The position numbers and the translations under genes are program-made. Positions 10,700 through 21,282 of a DNA stretch of 49,026 nucleotides are shown here, in pieces. This stretch comes from Cladosporium sp. IMV 00045 (Eukaryota > Ascomycota > Dothideomycetes > Cladosporiales > Cladosporiaceae). The stretch is from contig MSJI02000001.1 of NCBI GenBank assembly GCA_001931905.2, positions 1 through 49,026 of the forward strand. The letters run 5' to 3'. Position 1 is the stretch's first letter, and each line of letters opens with the position of its first letter. The notes under the pieces are model-generated. The model was not told where the DNA came from, made no database searches, and saw only the letters and a list, made by a program, of their open reading frames with translations.

Positions 10700-11419
10700 A
10701 TGGCCGACCTCCCCGAGTGGAAATCCTCCCTGATCTCCCTCTGCCTCTCCTCCAACGTCCTCTCCTTCGGCACCTTCAAGCTGAAATCGAACCGCATCTC
10801 GCCCTACTTCTTCAACTGCGGCCTCTTCTCCAACGCCAAACTGATCCGCGCCATCTCCACCGCCTACGCGCAAGCGCTCAACGACCACGCGACGCAGAAC
10901 GCCGGCTGGGGCTTCGACGTGCTCTTCGGACCTGCCTACAAGGGAATCCCGCTGTGCGCTACCACTGTTGAGAAGCTGGGCGCGCTGGACGAGGAGCGCT
11001 GGGGGGATGTGGGATACTCGTTTAACAGGAAGGAGGTCAAGGACCATGGCGAGGGTGGATTGATGGTTGGCGAGAGTTTGAAGGGCAAGAGGGTGGTGAT
11101 TATCGACGATGTGATGACGGCTGGCACGGCGATTCGCGAGAGCATTGATATGATCAAGGCGCAGGGTGGTACTATGGTGGGGATCATTGTTGCTGTCAAC
11201 AGGCAGGAGAAGCAGCCCAGCCAGAGCGAGAAGGACGGCAATGGTGATGATGGAAGTGTCCGCGGAAGCGCTATTGGTGAGGTGAGGAGGGAAACCGGCG
11301 TGCCTGTCATGTCCGTTCTGTCTCTGGGCGACCTTATTGAGGCTATCAAGGGTATGGGCAAGAAGGAGGAGGTCGAGAAGATGGAGGAATACTACAGGCA
11401 GTATGGCACCCAGGACTAG
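10700..11419 (+). CDS. URA5: Orotate phosphoribosyltransferase
   Basis: Cytosolic enzyme of de novo pyrimidine synthesis: orotate plus PRPP gives orotidine 5'-phosphate and pyrophosphate. Single exon, 239 aa, typical length for the fungal enzyme (URA5/URA10 in yeast, pyrF/pyrE-type names elsewhere). Landmarks: FGTFKLKSNRISPYFFNCG near the N-terminus; FDVLFGPAYKGIPL in the core; YSFNRKEVKDHGEGG, the catalytic flexible loop with its Lys/Arg/His residues; and VVIIDDVMTAGTA, the PRPP-binding signature with paired Asp. An insertion of about 20 polar residues (QPSQSEKDGNGDDGS) follows the core strand and looks like a surface loop. The start is a clear ATG after an A/C-rich leader. The 3' end faces Rad4 across about 260 nt. 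Confidence 0.95.
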   Translation: MADLPEWKSSLISLCLSSNVLSFGTFKLKSNRISPYFFNCGLFSNAKLIRAISTAYAQALNDHATQNAGWGFDVLFGPAYKGIPLCATTVEKLGALDEERWGDVGYSFNRKEVKDHGEGGLMVGESLKGKRVVIIDDVMTAGTAIRESIDMIKAQGGTMVGIIVAVNRQEKQPSQSEKDGNGDDGSVRGSAIGEVRRETGVPVMSVLSLGDLIEAIKGMGKKEEVEKMEEYYRQYGTQD

Positions 11420-11676
11420 ATCTGGTGCGAAGAACCAGAACCATCGCTGTCTGGTGGAAAACACATCTAAATGAGAAAAATGATACCCAAGTGAGCCTGA
11501 CTTGCGTCAACATTAAGCAACGTGATCACATTTCCGAATAGTCTGAGATTCTCTGGGCATATTAGCATTACTCATACACATAGCTATATTACATTGTCCT
11601 CTACTTTCTTAAGCCGGGGACGTTGTTCGTGAGCGCCGGGCCTCAAAGACAGACATGAGTATTTGACCATGCACAC

Positions 11677-14600
11677 TCAGACAGCTCTTCTCGTCCTTGC
11701 GGTCGTGCGCCTAGGCTTAACCACCTCGCTACCACTAGCCTCTTCGTCATCATCGTCATCGTCTTCGTGTCCCTGACTGCTAAAGTAAGGACTCTTCACA
11801 GGCGTGGCTTTGCGATTGCTGCGCCTGCCAGTCGACGCTCGACCGTTCGCTTTGCGTGGAGTGACTATCACTTCAGGCGAGGGAGCCTTGCGTTTCGGCG
11901 AGGAGGCGAAATCGCCGATGTCTGATGATACGTCTGAAAGGTCTGACATGGACTCTTCGACCTCGGTGGCAGAGGGGCTTGGGACCGGTGGCTTGCGCTT
12001 TGAAGCGTTGGGGCGTCTGGGCGCTTGCTTCGATTTGGGTGCGGGTTTGGTGCGTTTGCGAGATGGTGGCTCTTGGTCTTCCTCGCCATCTTCTTCATCG
12101 AGATCCTCGTCGTCCATAGCGCCGTCCGCAGATTGGTGCAGCATCTGCAGGGATACTGGTGTGACGGGTGCCTTTGATGCTGCTGATTCTTCGTCATCCT
12201 CCGCGATGAAGCCGCCGCCTTGGTCTTCAGCGCCCTCCTCGACCAGAAAGCCACCGCCGCCGTCATCATGGTCCTCCTTAACCACGTCGTCATCAGCGAA
12301 GAAGCCACCGCCTTCAGCATCCTCATCCTTCTTCACCCGGCTTTGTGGAATCTCTTCCTCCTCGTGACCCGGCCTGAAGAACCCTCCCTCCATCTCCTCG
12401 CCACCTCCAAGTCCATCATCAAAGTCGACCTCGCGTCTGCCTTCCCGCAAAGCCTTGTTGACAAACGGGTTGACCTCATCTCCCTCGCCGCCAGCGTCAG
12501 CATACTCAGCTTGCATGCGTTGTACGATCCTCAGTCCAAACAACATCTTCCGCCACCATTGTAGGGCGAGTCCTGTACGCTTGGTGTCTTCCTTTCTCTT
12601 TTGCTCTGCCTGTTCAGCGCGCCACGCATCGCGGACGAGACTCTCGTTCTCCTTAGCAACGACAACGCCAGTCAGGATGGGCACTGCGCGCTGCTTGCCG
12701 AACTCGAAGCCGGTGCATGCCTCTGCAAAATCGATCTGCAAGCGCTTGCAAAGCTTCGCCGAACCTTTGAGAGGCAGATGGACTGCTCCCTTGGGCACCA
12801 TTGTAGGCACGTAGACGTCCATGTTGCCGTAGGCGTTCTTCGGGATGACACCGTTCTCGAGTGGCGGCGGGATGATCCAGTCGGTCTGATCCTGCGCATA
12901 CAAGCCCTGCTTGAGTTTCTCGCCCGTCTCTTTCAGAGCGTCCTCCATCTCTCGCTTGCGGATGAGAGTCACCGCTCGCATAGGAACGTGCTTCATGGGC
13001 TGCTCGCCTTCTTTGATCGCCCTGCCTTCCTTGTGCCAGGACTCGACTGTCTTGCATACAGCCACATCCTCGCGAAGAAACACCGGAAACTCTTTCGCCT
13101 TGTCGCCTTTGCCTGTCTTGAACATCTTGACAGCCTCCGCGCCAGGAACAATGGCCTCTTCGCGGCGAAGATGCTGCTCAAGCACGAACTCGGCAGACTG
13201 CTTGTACCATTGTAAGCTTTCTTTTTCCACTTCCTTGACTTCCTTGCCTGGCTTGAAAGGTTTCAAGTCTGTCTGCTCTTCTACATCGTCTGCCTTCGTG
13301 CGCTTGTTTTCTGGTTTGTCGTAGAGACTCATCAAAGTGCGGAACCAGTCGTATTCCTCATACCTGCGGACCTTGCCTTTCCGGTTGTAGATTGGTACTT
13401 TCTCGACGGGCATGCGGACGCCTTTCGTCTTGCCAGGTAGCTGATGCTTCTTGAGATATCGCACCGTGACGTCCTTCGCCGTGCCATCAGCTGCGAAGCC
13501 AATAGTGTAGCACATGACCTGCTTCGCAACTTCGGCCTTCTTGCCGCGCGGCTCGAACGATTGCAAAAGCTCATCTGTTGAGGCAATAGTGGACAGGACA
13601 ATCGGGTCGACAGGAATGAACTTGTTCGAGGCTGGTGAAAGAACCTCCGTCCAGTAGTTAGGGAAAGCCAAAGACCTGTCGAATTTCTTGTTGCTCTTCT
13701 TTTTCGGCAGTGATGGCGTGACATCAATGACTGAATCGTCGTCTTCGCCGTCGTCCTCGTCCTGATTTTCCTCATCTTGTTCGACATCAGAAGGTGCCGA
13801 AGACAGCGGGCTGTCGGAATCGTCTAGACTGATGGGGTTTCTCTTGTTGCCTCGAGACGACGTTCGCGTAGGCTTCTCTTCCTTGACAGCCTTTTTCGAT
13901 TGCTTAGGTGTCAGAGCACTTTTCAGTTTCGGAGGAGCAACATTCTTTGGCTTTGATTCCTCGTCGGACTCAGCCTTGGTCTCGTCTTCTTTCGTCGGCG
14001 CACTCTTAGTACGCTTGACGTCGGCGTCTTCCGCCTTACTCCAACCAAAGCCCGCGGGTTGCATATTGGCGACCATTCTGGTCTCAAGGCCGATGCCGCG
14101 AAGTAAAGCAACAAACAATTGTGCGCCAACATCGCGCGAGCCTTCGCATGCTTTCGCAGCTTTCCGAAAGTCCTTGATCGTCTCGATACGCTCACCATGG
14201 CCTTCCGCGTCACTACGATTCTTCTCCCAATCTTTGATCTCATCACGTAGTCTGCGGAGAGGCTTATACCCTTCCTTACGAAGTCCTGGCGCGGTGACAG
14301 CAAAACGCTTCCGCCAGTATGCGGTGAGCATCCGAAGCAGCCTCAGAAGAGGATCGCCATGGCTGAGATCCGGCACACCTTGCTCCAGATGAGATGCATT
14401 GTAACTCCAGTCTCGTCCAACAGCGGTATCCTTGCCCTTCTTGCCCTTCCCACGCTTGTTCTTCGCTGCCGCAGCCTTCTTCTTTGCTTCCAGCTCTTCC
14501 TTCGTCAACATGCCCATTGCTTCTCTCCAACGGGTGATCTCACGCTTGACACCGTCCGGAAGTGTGTCGACGAGCGTCTTCTGGACCTCCTTGTCATTGA

Positions 14601-15165
14601 GCCAGGAGTTGCGCAAGGTATTGTGCCACATCAAAGCTTGAACGTGAAGGCAGTGCGTCTGCACCCTGATCTGGCGTTCTCTCTTGGACGGACCCTTCTT
14701 GACTCCACTGGTGGTGATTTCTGGGATATAGCTGCCATCCTCGTTCACAGACACGGAAACGTCGCCGATCTCAGGCTCAATGGTCTCGGCCGCTGCAGGT
14801 GTGCTTGCAGAATCGCCTTGCTGCCGAAATGCGTCCTCCCAGTCCATCTCCCTATCCTCATCCTCATCATCCTCGCCATCATCCCCATTGGTCTCGGCTT
14901 TGCGGCGCTTCGCAGTCGGAACATCCTCAAAATCGTCGCTGCCTGCCTCACTCAAGGAGGATTCATCGTCGTCGTTCAAGTCCTGGAAGAATTTCTTCGC
15001 CTTTTCCGTAGAGCCCTGGCGTTTCCCTAGCTCGTCTGCCGCATCGAAGAGTGACTTTTTGTCTTGCTTTGGCTTTGGCTTTGCTACGGCTTGTTTCTTT
15101 GCTGGCGGACTCGGCTGCGATGGCGAAGCTGAGCGCGATCGCTTGCGCGATACGTAGGGCGGCAT
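11677..15165 (-). CDS. RAD4: XPC/Rad4-type DNA damage recognition protein
   Basis: Nuclear damage sensor of global nucleotide excision repair, known to work with Rad23 and to recruit TFIIH. Single exon of 1162 aa, much longer than yeast Rad4. The N-terminus is Arg/Ser/Lys-rich with acidic blocks. A divergent transglutaminase core appears in two parts (VALLRGIGLETRMV; NYWTEVLSPASNKFIPVDP), split by an acidic disordered insert. Three beta-hairpin domains follow at about 650-865, including YEEYDWFRT just before, VPMRAVTLIRKREMEDAL, IPKNAYGNMDVYVP and ALQWWRKMLFGLRIV. The tail is low-complexity, with four GGGF-type repeats (about 926-995) and basic patches. I chose the ATG at 15165 (MPPYVSRKRSRS) because the upstream in-frame extension has only a GTG. 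Confidence 0.95.
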   Translation of the reverse strand: MPPYVSRKRSRSASPSQPSPPAKKQAVAKPKPKQDKKSLFDAADELGKRQGSTEKAKKFFQDLNDDDESSLSEAGSDDFEDVPTAKRRKAETNGDDGEDDEDEDREMDWEDAFRQQGDSASTPAAAETIEPEIGDVSVSVNEDGSYIPEITTSGVKKGPSKRERQIRVQTHCLHVQALMWHNTLRNSWLNDKEVQKTLVDTLPDGVKREITRWREAMGMLTKEELEAKKKAAAAKNKRGKGKKGKDTAVGRDWSYNASHLEQGVPDLSHGDPLLRLLRMLTAYWRKRFAVTAPGLRKEGYKPLRRLRDEIKDWEKNRSDAEGHGERIETIKDFRKAAKACEGSRDVGAQLFVALLRGIGLETRMVANMQPAGFGWSKAEDADVKRTKSAPTKEDETKAESDEESKPKNVAPPKLKSALTPKQSKKAVKEEKPTRTSSRGNKRNPISLDDSDSPLSSAPSDVEQDEENQDEDDGEDDDSVIDVTPSLPKKKSNKKFDRSLAFPNYWTEVLSPASNKFIPVDPIVLSTIASTDELLQSFEPRGKKAEVAKQVMCYTIGFAADGTAKDVTVRYLKKHQLPGKTKGVRMPVEKVPIYNRKGKVRRYEEYDWFRTLMSLYDKPENKRTKADDVEEQTDLKPFKPGKEVKEVEKESLQWYKQSAEFVLEQHLRREEAIVPGAEAVKMFKTGKGDKAKEFPVFLREDVAVCKTVESWHKEGRAIKEGEQPMKHVPMRAVTLIRKREMEDALKETGEKLKQGLYAQDQTDWIIPPPLENGVIPKNAYGNMDVYVPTMVPKGAVHLPLKGSAKLCKRLQIDFAEACTGFEFGKQRAVPILTGVVVAKENESLVRDAWRAEQAEQKRKEDTKRTGLALQWWRKMLFGLRIVQRMQAEYADAGGEGDEVNPFVNKALREGRREVDFDDGLGGGEEMEGGFFRPGHEEEEIPQSRVKKDEDAEGGGFFADDDVVKEDHDDGGGGFLVEEGAEDQGGGFIAEDDEESAASKAPVTPVSLQMLHQSADGAMDDEDLDEEDGEEDQEPPSRKRTKPAPKSKQAPRRPNASKRKPPVPSPSATEVEESMSDLSDVSSDIGDFASSPKRKAPSPEVIVTPRKANGRASTGRRSNRKATPVKSPYFSSQGHEDDDDDDEEASGSEVVKPRRTTARTRRAV

Positions 15166-15650
15166 TGGAGGATCAGTGGAATGCGCAAACAGCGCTCGAA
15201 CCACTGTGTATCTCACATCCGTCTATCAGGCGGAAGAAGAGATAGGGAAAAGCTCATGCAGGTAATTAGAAAATTAAAAATCGATAGGAAGACGCGACTT
15301 CCACTCTAGGCGCAAATCGATGGAAGGTGCAGGTGGTGCCTGAAGTGGTGACGTCAAGCTCGCGGCGATCTCAAAGACCAGATCCAGAGCACAAGATTGA
15401 GATCGATCAACACATGCCTCTTCACAATTTTATCGAATATATCATATATGCACTCGTACTAGTCTAGTACGTGGGAAAATTTCACGAGATCGAGAGTTTC
15501 TATGTCCAATCCTTGAAATATCTGTTCGATGCGGACGAACACATGCGATCAGAGCACATCAACCGCCGAACATGGCATTAAAAACCTTTTCGACAGCGTT
15601 CCTATCATTTCGTCAGCAGATGAAGGTCCTCATCGGGCTCTGGATCTAAC
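15166..15650. other. Intergenic: Rad4 promoter side and permease 3' side
   Basis: No gene is supported. It contains AT-rich sequence near 15430 and the palindrome at 15455-15471. Confidence 0.55.
15455..15471. repeat. Perfect 17-nt palindrome
   Basis: CGTACTAG, then T, then CTAGTACG: two 8-nt arms around one base. It lies about 290 nt upstream of the Rad4 start and 180 nt downstream of the permease stop. It might be a dimeric protein site or a cruciform; chance is also possible. Confidence 0.6.
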
Positions 15651-17518
15651 TTACTTGGGCGGCGTAGGCACGAAGTTTCTCGAGTACTCATCAATCTCTT
15701 CAACCTCACCTCTCAAATCCACCTCATGCGGTTTCCGCAGCTTGGTCTTCTTGATGAACTTCCAACCAAAGAAAAGCACAGGGAACAGACCGATCATAAA
15801 GTAACTGAACAAGAACGTCGGCACGTCCCAGTTGCCGGGCAAGAAGACGGTATATCCTCCAACGAAGGCCATGACGAGGGTGCAAATCGCACCCACCCAA
15901 GCGGCGTAGGGCTGGCAGACCGAAACATAGGGCAATGAGCTCAAGCTGATGCCCTGAGCCTTGAGAGCACGACGCCAGCAAAGGAAGGTGCAGCAGGTGA
16001 TGCTGTAGTTGATGAGTTGTGCCGCAGTGATCAAGTTGACGAACCAGTTGAGGACGGTGGCGGAGCCGCTGGAGACTTGGAGGAAGGCGAGGAGGGAGAT
16101 GACCAGGACGGCGAGGACGCAGTAGATCGGGACACCGTTGCGGTTGGTCCTAGAGAGTGTCAATTTTCGCCGCTTTGCAGACCACACATATCATGAAAGC
16201 TCACCTTGTCAAGATCTTAGGCGCCTTACCCTCCAGTGCCAAACCGAAGAGTGAACGCGTGGCGCAGTACATGTAGCTGTTACCCGCCGAGAAGGCTGAT
16301 GCGAGCAAGAGAGCATTAACGATATCGGGCAGCACCTGGATGCGAAGACGATTCATCGAAACGACATAGGGCGAAGCAGCCGCGCCGGGCTCCTCATTCT
16401 CAAACGCAGCGATAAGCTCTGGATCATTGTAAGGCACGTTGATGCCAACGCACAAACTGCCCAGGACGAAGAACGTGGTCAGGCGGTAAAAAACGGCGTT
16501 GAAAGCTTTGGGCATGACCTTTCGAGGGTTTTCTGCCTCGCCAGCAGCCATGGCGACGTAGTCGGGACCGGCAATACTGAAGGAGGCCAAGATCAAACAT
16601 TGCAAGAAACCAAGGAAACGGCCAAGCTCGCCTTCGCGGTACAGCTCGGCGAACGACCCGGGGTCGTTCCAGTATCGGAATCCGTACCTGTCGCCCAACG
16701 GGTTGCCTCCTATAAACTTGCATGAGCTCACTGACACAGGACGCGCGAACAAACAACATACCTAGCATAGTGACCAAAGTGTAGAAAATCAGGCCGACGA
16801 TCAACACGATCTTACCCAGAGCGGACCAGAATTCAGCCTCGCCATACCACTTCACACCCATCACGTTGATCGCTCCATATAGCACTAGTACGATAGCAAT
16901 GATACCGCCAGCAGGGACGGCGTCGCTCCAATAGTGAATGATGACATTGCACGCGGTCATCTCGAACGGTACCAGAATGGCTTCGAAGATGAAGAAGTTC
17001 CAGCCGGTGGCAAACCCCAATGCTTCATCAACGTAACGTCCGGCAAAGCGGATGAAGGGCGAAGAAATAGGCAGGTAGGTGACCATTTCGGCCATGGAAA
17101 CCGTGATGGCAAGGACGACGAAACACCAGAGCGAGAAAGCAGTGAACAAGCTGCCTGGGCCGCCATTGAGGAGACCGCGGCCGATTTGAACGAAGAGGAC
17201 GGTGCCAATGGTGCCGCCAATACTATGTTGCATAAGCTCTTGAAACAATCATGGCACAGTTACTCCCGGCCTACAAGGGAACGGATGGAATACGAACCCG
17301 ATCAGCTGGATATGCCTCGCTTTCAGCTTGCGGTGGGTATCATCTCGCATGCCACTGAGATTGGCCACTTCAGAACCCTGCCGCTCGGCATCATCGTACG
17401 TCGGTAGGTCGAGGTCGGCGACGGTTTCGGAACGTTGCTTCTCTCCGCTATCTTTGATGCCGCCACGGCTGAACCCTGACGTCTGTGTTGCTACGCCGAA
17501 GCTTTTGTCGGAGGCCAT
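15651..17518 (-). CDS. Amino-acid permease (YAT/APC family), four exons
   Basis: Plasma-membrane amino-acid/proton symporter of the fungal YAT group; the substrate cannot be told, though the GDRYGFRYW stretch resembles dicarboxylic or proline-type permeases. Model: complement(15651..16149, 16205..16709, 16762..17222, 17298..17518), 1686 nt, 561 aa. Twelve hydrophobic segments follow a polar N-terminus of about 68 residues. The family signature around TM1 is restored by splicing: KARHIQLIG joins IGGTIGTVLFVQIGRGL across intron 17223..17297 (gttcgt...acatag). Other markers are GWNFFIFEAILVPFE, SIAGPDYVAMAAGEAENPRKVMPKAF and FSAGNSYMYCATRSLFGLALEGKAPKI. The remaining introns are 52 and 55 nt. 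The start MASDKSFG is the first ATG after the repeat-bearing leader. Confidence 0.92.
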
Positions 17519-17521
17519 AAT

Positions 17522-17578
17522 GTCGCAAAGGGAGGTAGTTGTCGCGAGGGAAGGTTCTTGTCGCGAGGGAGGCTGTTG
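17522..17578 (-). repeat. Three imperfect 19-nt tandem repeats in permease leader
   Basis: Plus-strand units at 17522-17540, 17541-17559 and 17560-17578 share GTCGC(A/G)AGGGA-type cores. They start four bases upstream of the permease ATG, so they lie in its 5' leader. Confidence 0.8.
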
Positions 17579-18677
17579 CTTTTGGGGTTGTGCACGATCA
17601 GGTTGAGAGGGCTTGCATGAAAGGCATGTGTCGATGAACTCAAGTCGTGTTTGGTATGTACGGTCTTGGTCAGTCAAAAAATTGTAAGAAAGGAAAGACG
17701 GGCGAGTGGCAGAACAGAAGGGACCAGAGAAAAAAAAAATCATTAAATCCCTCCATCCACCCGTGTGCGGCAGACAAGAGGGTACCTACCGTGTCTCCGA
17801 GATAGCCGGGACATTTCGCAAGAAAAGAGCACTACTCTGGGTGAGTCGAGAAAAGCAAGCCTCCAAGCACAAGTAGAAAGAATCCACAGTCAAAACCATT
17901 CCAGACAGAGTGGGGATTTGCGGGCGAGGGGGCTGTTTGTGGCATCACGGCCAAGGCACAACAGAGCTTGGATGGAGTTGTACATGTCGAGATTGGTCGA
18001 TGGGACGGGACTGAGAACGCTTCATTGGGCTTGATTAGACGCGGATGCACCGACGGCTTGGTATGCGTCGCCTTCTGATCAAGGAATTGGCGCGCTGTGT
18101 GCCTCTGGACACGTGAGGATTGCTGGTACCTCCTAGATGTTTGTGCTGGGGGAAGTTGTTGGGCAAATGTGGATAGACAGCCTCGGTTGTATCGATGCAG
18201 GTGGCGCTTATCGCTTGTTGATGCACTTGGCAATTGCTCCACAACCGGAGCTAACGAGTTTGTGACATGGTAAAGAAGCCGGGACGATTCTTTGCGATGG
18301 GTTTCTCAGATGGAAGTTCGACTTGGGCCAAGACGTTGGTGGGTCGCTGGTGGCTCGGCGTGGAGTGGGGGCAATTTGGGGCGTGGTTCGGTGGGACGAA
18401 CTTAGCACGAGAGCATGGAGGTCGTGGAGCAGGGTGTGGAGTACGGTAGCATAGAGGTGAAGAGGTTGAAGTGGCTTAGAGACGGAAGAGAAGTGAGAGC
18501 ATGAAGACTTCATTAAGGGTAAGAATGATTACTTGGAGTAAGATTTGCGAGAAAAAGGAAAAGAAAGAAATGATCTGCATGTATGGACTGTTTTTCATCA
18601 AAGTGAAGCTGGTGTAGAAACAAGTCCTGCTGTCATTATCCAAGGATCCTTCTATTGTGGTATCATGGCTTCTAATC
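17579..18677. other. Intergenic: long permease upstream region
   Basis: About 1.1 kb without a supported gene, between the permease leader and the carboxypeptidase stop. It includes a run of ten A at about 17731-17740. This is a plausible regulatory region for a nutrient-controlled permease, but I could not identify specific sites. Confidence 0.5.
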
Positions 18678-20396
18678 TCAATTGTAACCACCGAGCCCTG
18701 CCTCCCTTCTGTACAAAGGCGTGGTTCCAGTAAAGTTACCGCTCTGCGTTGTGAACGAACCAACATCGCTGAGAGACTTGATACGTCCAAGGAGAAGCTC
18801 CAAGGTCCTGTAGGCAGCGCCAGGTGCATACCCAGGAAGCTCGTGGCCGGCGAGCTGGACTTGGTAGAAGGTCAAGCCACGCTCGTGCCCCCAGGAGCCG
18901 AGATAACCAGCACCGGCAAGAGCACCACCGTTGTATTCGGGGTGGTAAGGAGTGTAGAAGGGGGTGTCAGGATAAGACTGAAGACCCTGGAGGCCGTTCC
19001 ACTGCTACATGTTAGCATTAGAGTTCATGGAAAGAATCTAACGGATGCTTACGGTCATGTTCTGGATGGCAAGAAGAGTGCCATTGGTGTTGAGCAGCAT
19101 GTCAAGGTTGCCCGAGCCGATGAGAGTGTTGTTGGTGTATTCAATGACACGCTGCAGAACGCCGTTCTGTGCAGGTCCGAGGCTACCGTCACTGACAGTC
19201 TTGTTCGTAGCATCATCACGGAAGACACCGTTCTTGCACTGCGCCCAGTTTGTCGGAGGGACATGGAGCGCGGCCTGCACATCAGAACGGTTGAAGTAAA
19301 TCTGAGCACCTGGTGGGGTGTAGTCTCCCTCGTTCACCTCGCCGAGCACGGAGTAAGGGTGCGGGCATGTCTCAGTGATGTGGTAGATGTTGAAGCAAGG
19401 GTTGGCTTCTAAGATTGCCTCGTATGCACTTTCGAACTGGTCGCAAGTGTAGTTGTTCGAAGAGTCTACCGCAGGAAGGAGGGGGAAGGGCTCTTGCGGA
19501 GGAGGGAAAGTGAGGTACTTGTTGAGGTGCTCTGTGTAACCGCACTCGTCGTTGCGCTCCCAGAAGCGGTCGAGGAACGATTCGTTGAGGAAAAGCACGT
19601 TGTTCCAGTACTCGAGATACGGCGCAATGACGACTTCTTGTTGGGTTGTGTCATCTCCGATGATAGGGTCGTTGATATTGATGCCCTTCAGAGGCATATC
19701 GGGGTCGTCGGCAGTGATGAAAGCATCGGCAATGTATGGGACGTAGTATCCGGCGTAGCTCTCACCAGTCAAATACAGGTCCCATCCTTGGACACCGAAA
19801 GTCTCGACAAACTGCTTGTAGAAACCGACAAATTGCACACCAAGCTCAACCTCATCGGTGATGTTTGGTGTGCCCTGGGTGAAACCGACGCCAATGGGCT
19901 GCTCCACCCAGATCATGTTCGTGAGATTCACCCAAGTGTAAGGGTTCTGAACGGGGGCAAGGGTGCCTGCTTCCCAAGTGAAAGGGCCATTCTCGGTGAG
20001 TAGACCGCTGAGCGAGCTGCAACCAGGCCCACCGTTAAACCAGATAGCGATCTCTTCTTTGGGGTCCGGGTTGGTCGTGGGGAAGAACCAAAAGAAAAGC
20101 TCCCGGGTCTCATCAGCATCACCGGAGATAGGCAGTAGGCCGGCATAAGACTCGCCGATGTCAAAGTCGACATCTGGTATGCCCGTACCATTGACCACAA
20201 ACTTCTCGGTGGCGTTGTTCAAGTAATTGAAAGCGCGTTTTTGCAGACGCTGGTCTTTGAAGGGCTCATTTGCAACCCTCTTTTCGATGACAGGCTTGGG
20301 TCGCTGGGCCTTCTTGAAAGCCTTCTCTGCAGGGTTGAGTGCCGAAGCAGTGCAGGAAAGGCCAAGGAACGCCAAAAGGCTTGAGGAGAGAAGCAT
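18678..20396 (-). CDS. Secreted serine carboxypeptidase (S10 family)
   Basis: Removes C-terminal residues from peptides; probably secreted or wall-located. Model: complement(18678..19004, 19053..20396), 1671 nt, 556 aa; intron 19005..19052 is gtaagc...atgtag. The signal peptide is [19 protein letters not shown], followed by a basic propeptide-like stretch ([16 protein letters not shown]). Catalytic parts: oxyanion region [13 protein letters not shown]; nucleophile Ser213 in GESYAGYY; Asp in [10 protein letters not shown]; His in LAGHELPGY, encoded by the second exon. [12 protein letters not shown] and many N-x-S/T sites fit the family. It resembles the carboxypeptidase S1 homologues of moulds. 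The start at 20396 is the ATG directly before the signal sequence. Confidence 0.93.
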
Positions 20397-21282
20397 GGTC
20401 AAGAGTCCAGCCACTGGGATGGAGGTGCAAATCACAAGCAAAGAAACACCTCCAAGGCGCAGGACAAGCCTTTAAGTGCTGCCATACTAGCAAGCTTGAA
20501 GCGTTGGCTTAATGCGCGAATTGTCTGAGATGGCCTTTCCGTGCAGACAAAACCACGGAAGCACGTTTGTTGGCGACTACCACCTACCTGTTGGCGTATA
20601 GCGGCCGCGGCAGACCGGCTGCAATTGGCAGGTCGCTCTGGTCATCTGGCGCGAAGCAGGCCAGAGTGGGACAAGGGTCAGGAGTACGAGGGTGGTTGGA
20701 AGATAACCGTTGGACGTCTTCCCTCATGCGGCAGGTGTTTGAAGTTGTCGCCATCTGCTTGTGGAGATGCGGCCGTGCAGCGTCGAATGTCTCTGCCGAG
20801 GGGCCGACGATGACCTGGTACGCGTGAGATCGGCGAGACCGCGTGGACACAATTGTATCTTGTTCTTCCTTGTATACCGGTACTTGTTCGTTCCTTGTCA
20901 GCAGAAAGGCATTCGCTTGCTTTGTCGGTATTGCCGAGACTTTGTTACTGCTTTGTGTACGACTTTTCATGGATTCAAGTGTATGAGCATGATGACGGCT
21001 ACACGAAAACGCCTCAAACCGTAAGGCGAGCAAGGGCTACTCCTGCAGACACCGCCACTGACGTCGATCAAGTTGTTGACCGCCTGCGAACGGCTGAGCC
21101 TATCTGTCAACACGAAACCTTCCTGATCCTGGCTCCACAATCACCATCTGCGTCGGTTCGTAAGCGATATCCGTCTTTGACTTGCCGATTGCTCTCTACA
21201 CGTCGAGACTGGCATTGAATCTTTCATGGAGGCAAAATTGTGAGCCGTGGATCATCGCTTCTATCAGCACGACTATTCCGCG
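20397..21282. other. Intergenic: carboxypeptidase promoter side
   Basis: No gene is supported. It holds the upstream region of the carboxypeptidase and the 3' side of the next leftward gene. Confidence 0.5.

Noticed and set aside
10472..11464. 330-codon frame antisense to the orotate phosphoribosyltransferase
   Set aside because: It overlaps a clear enzyme gene entirely and has no recognisable motif.
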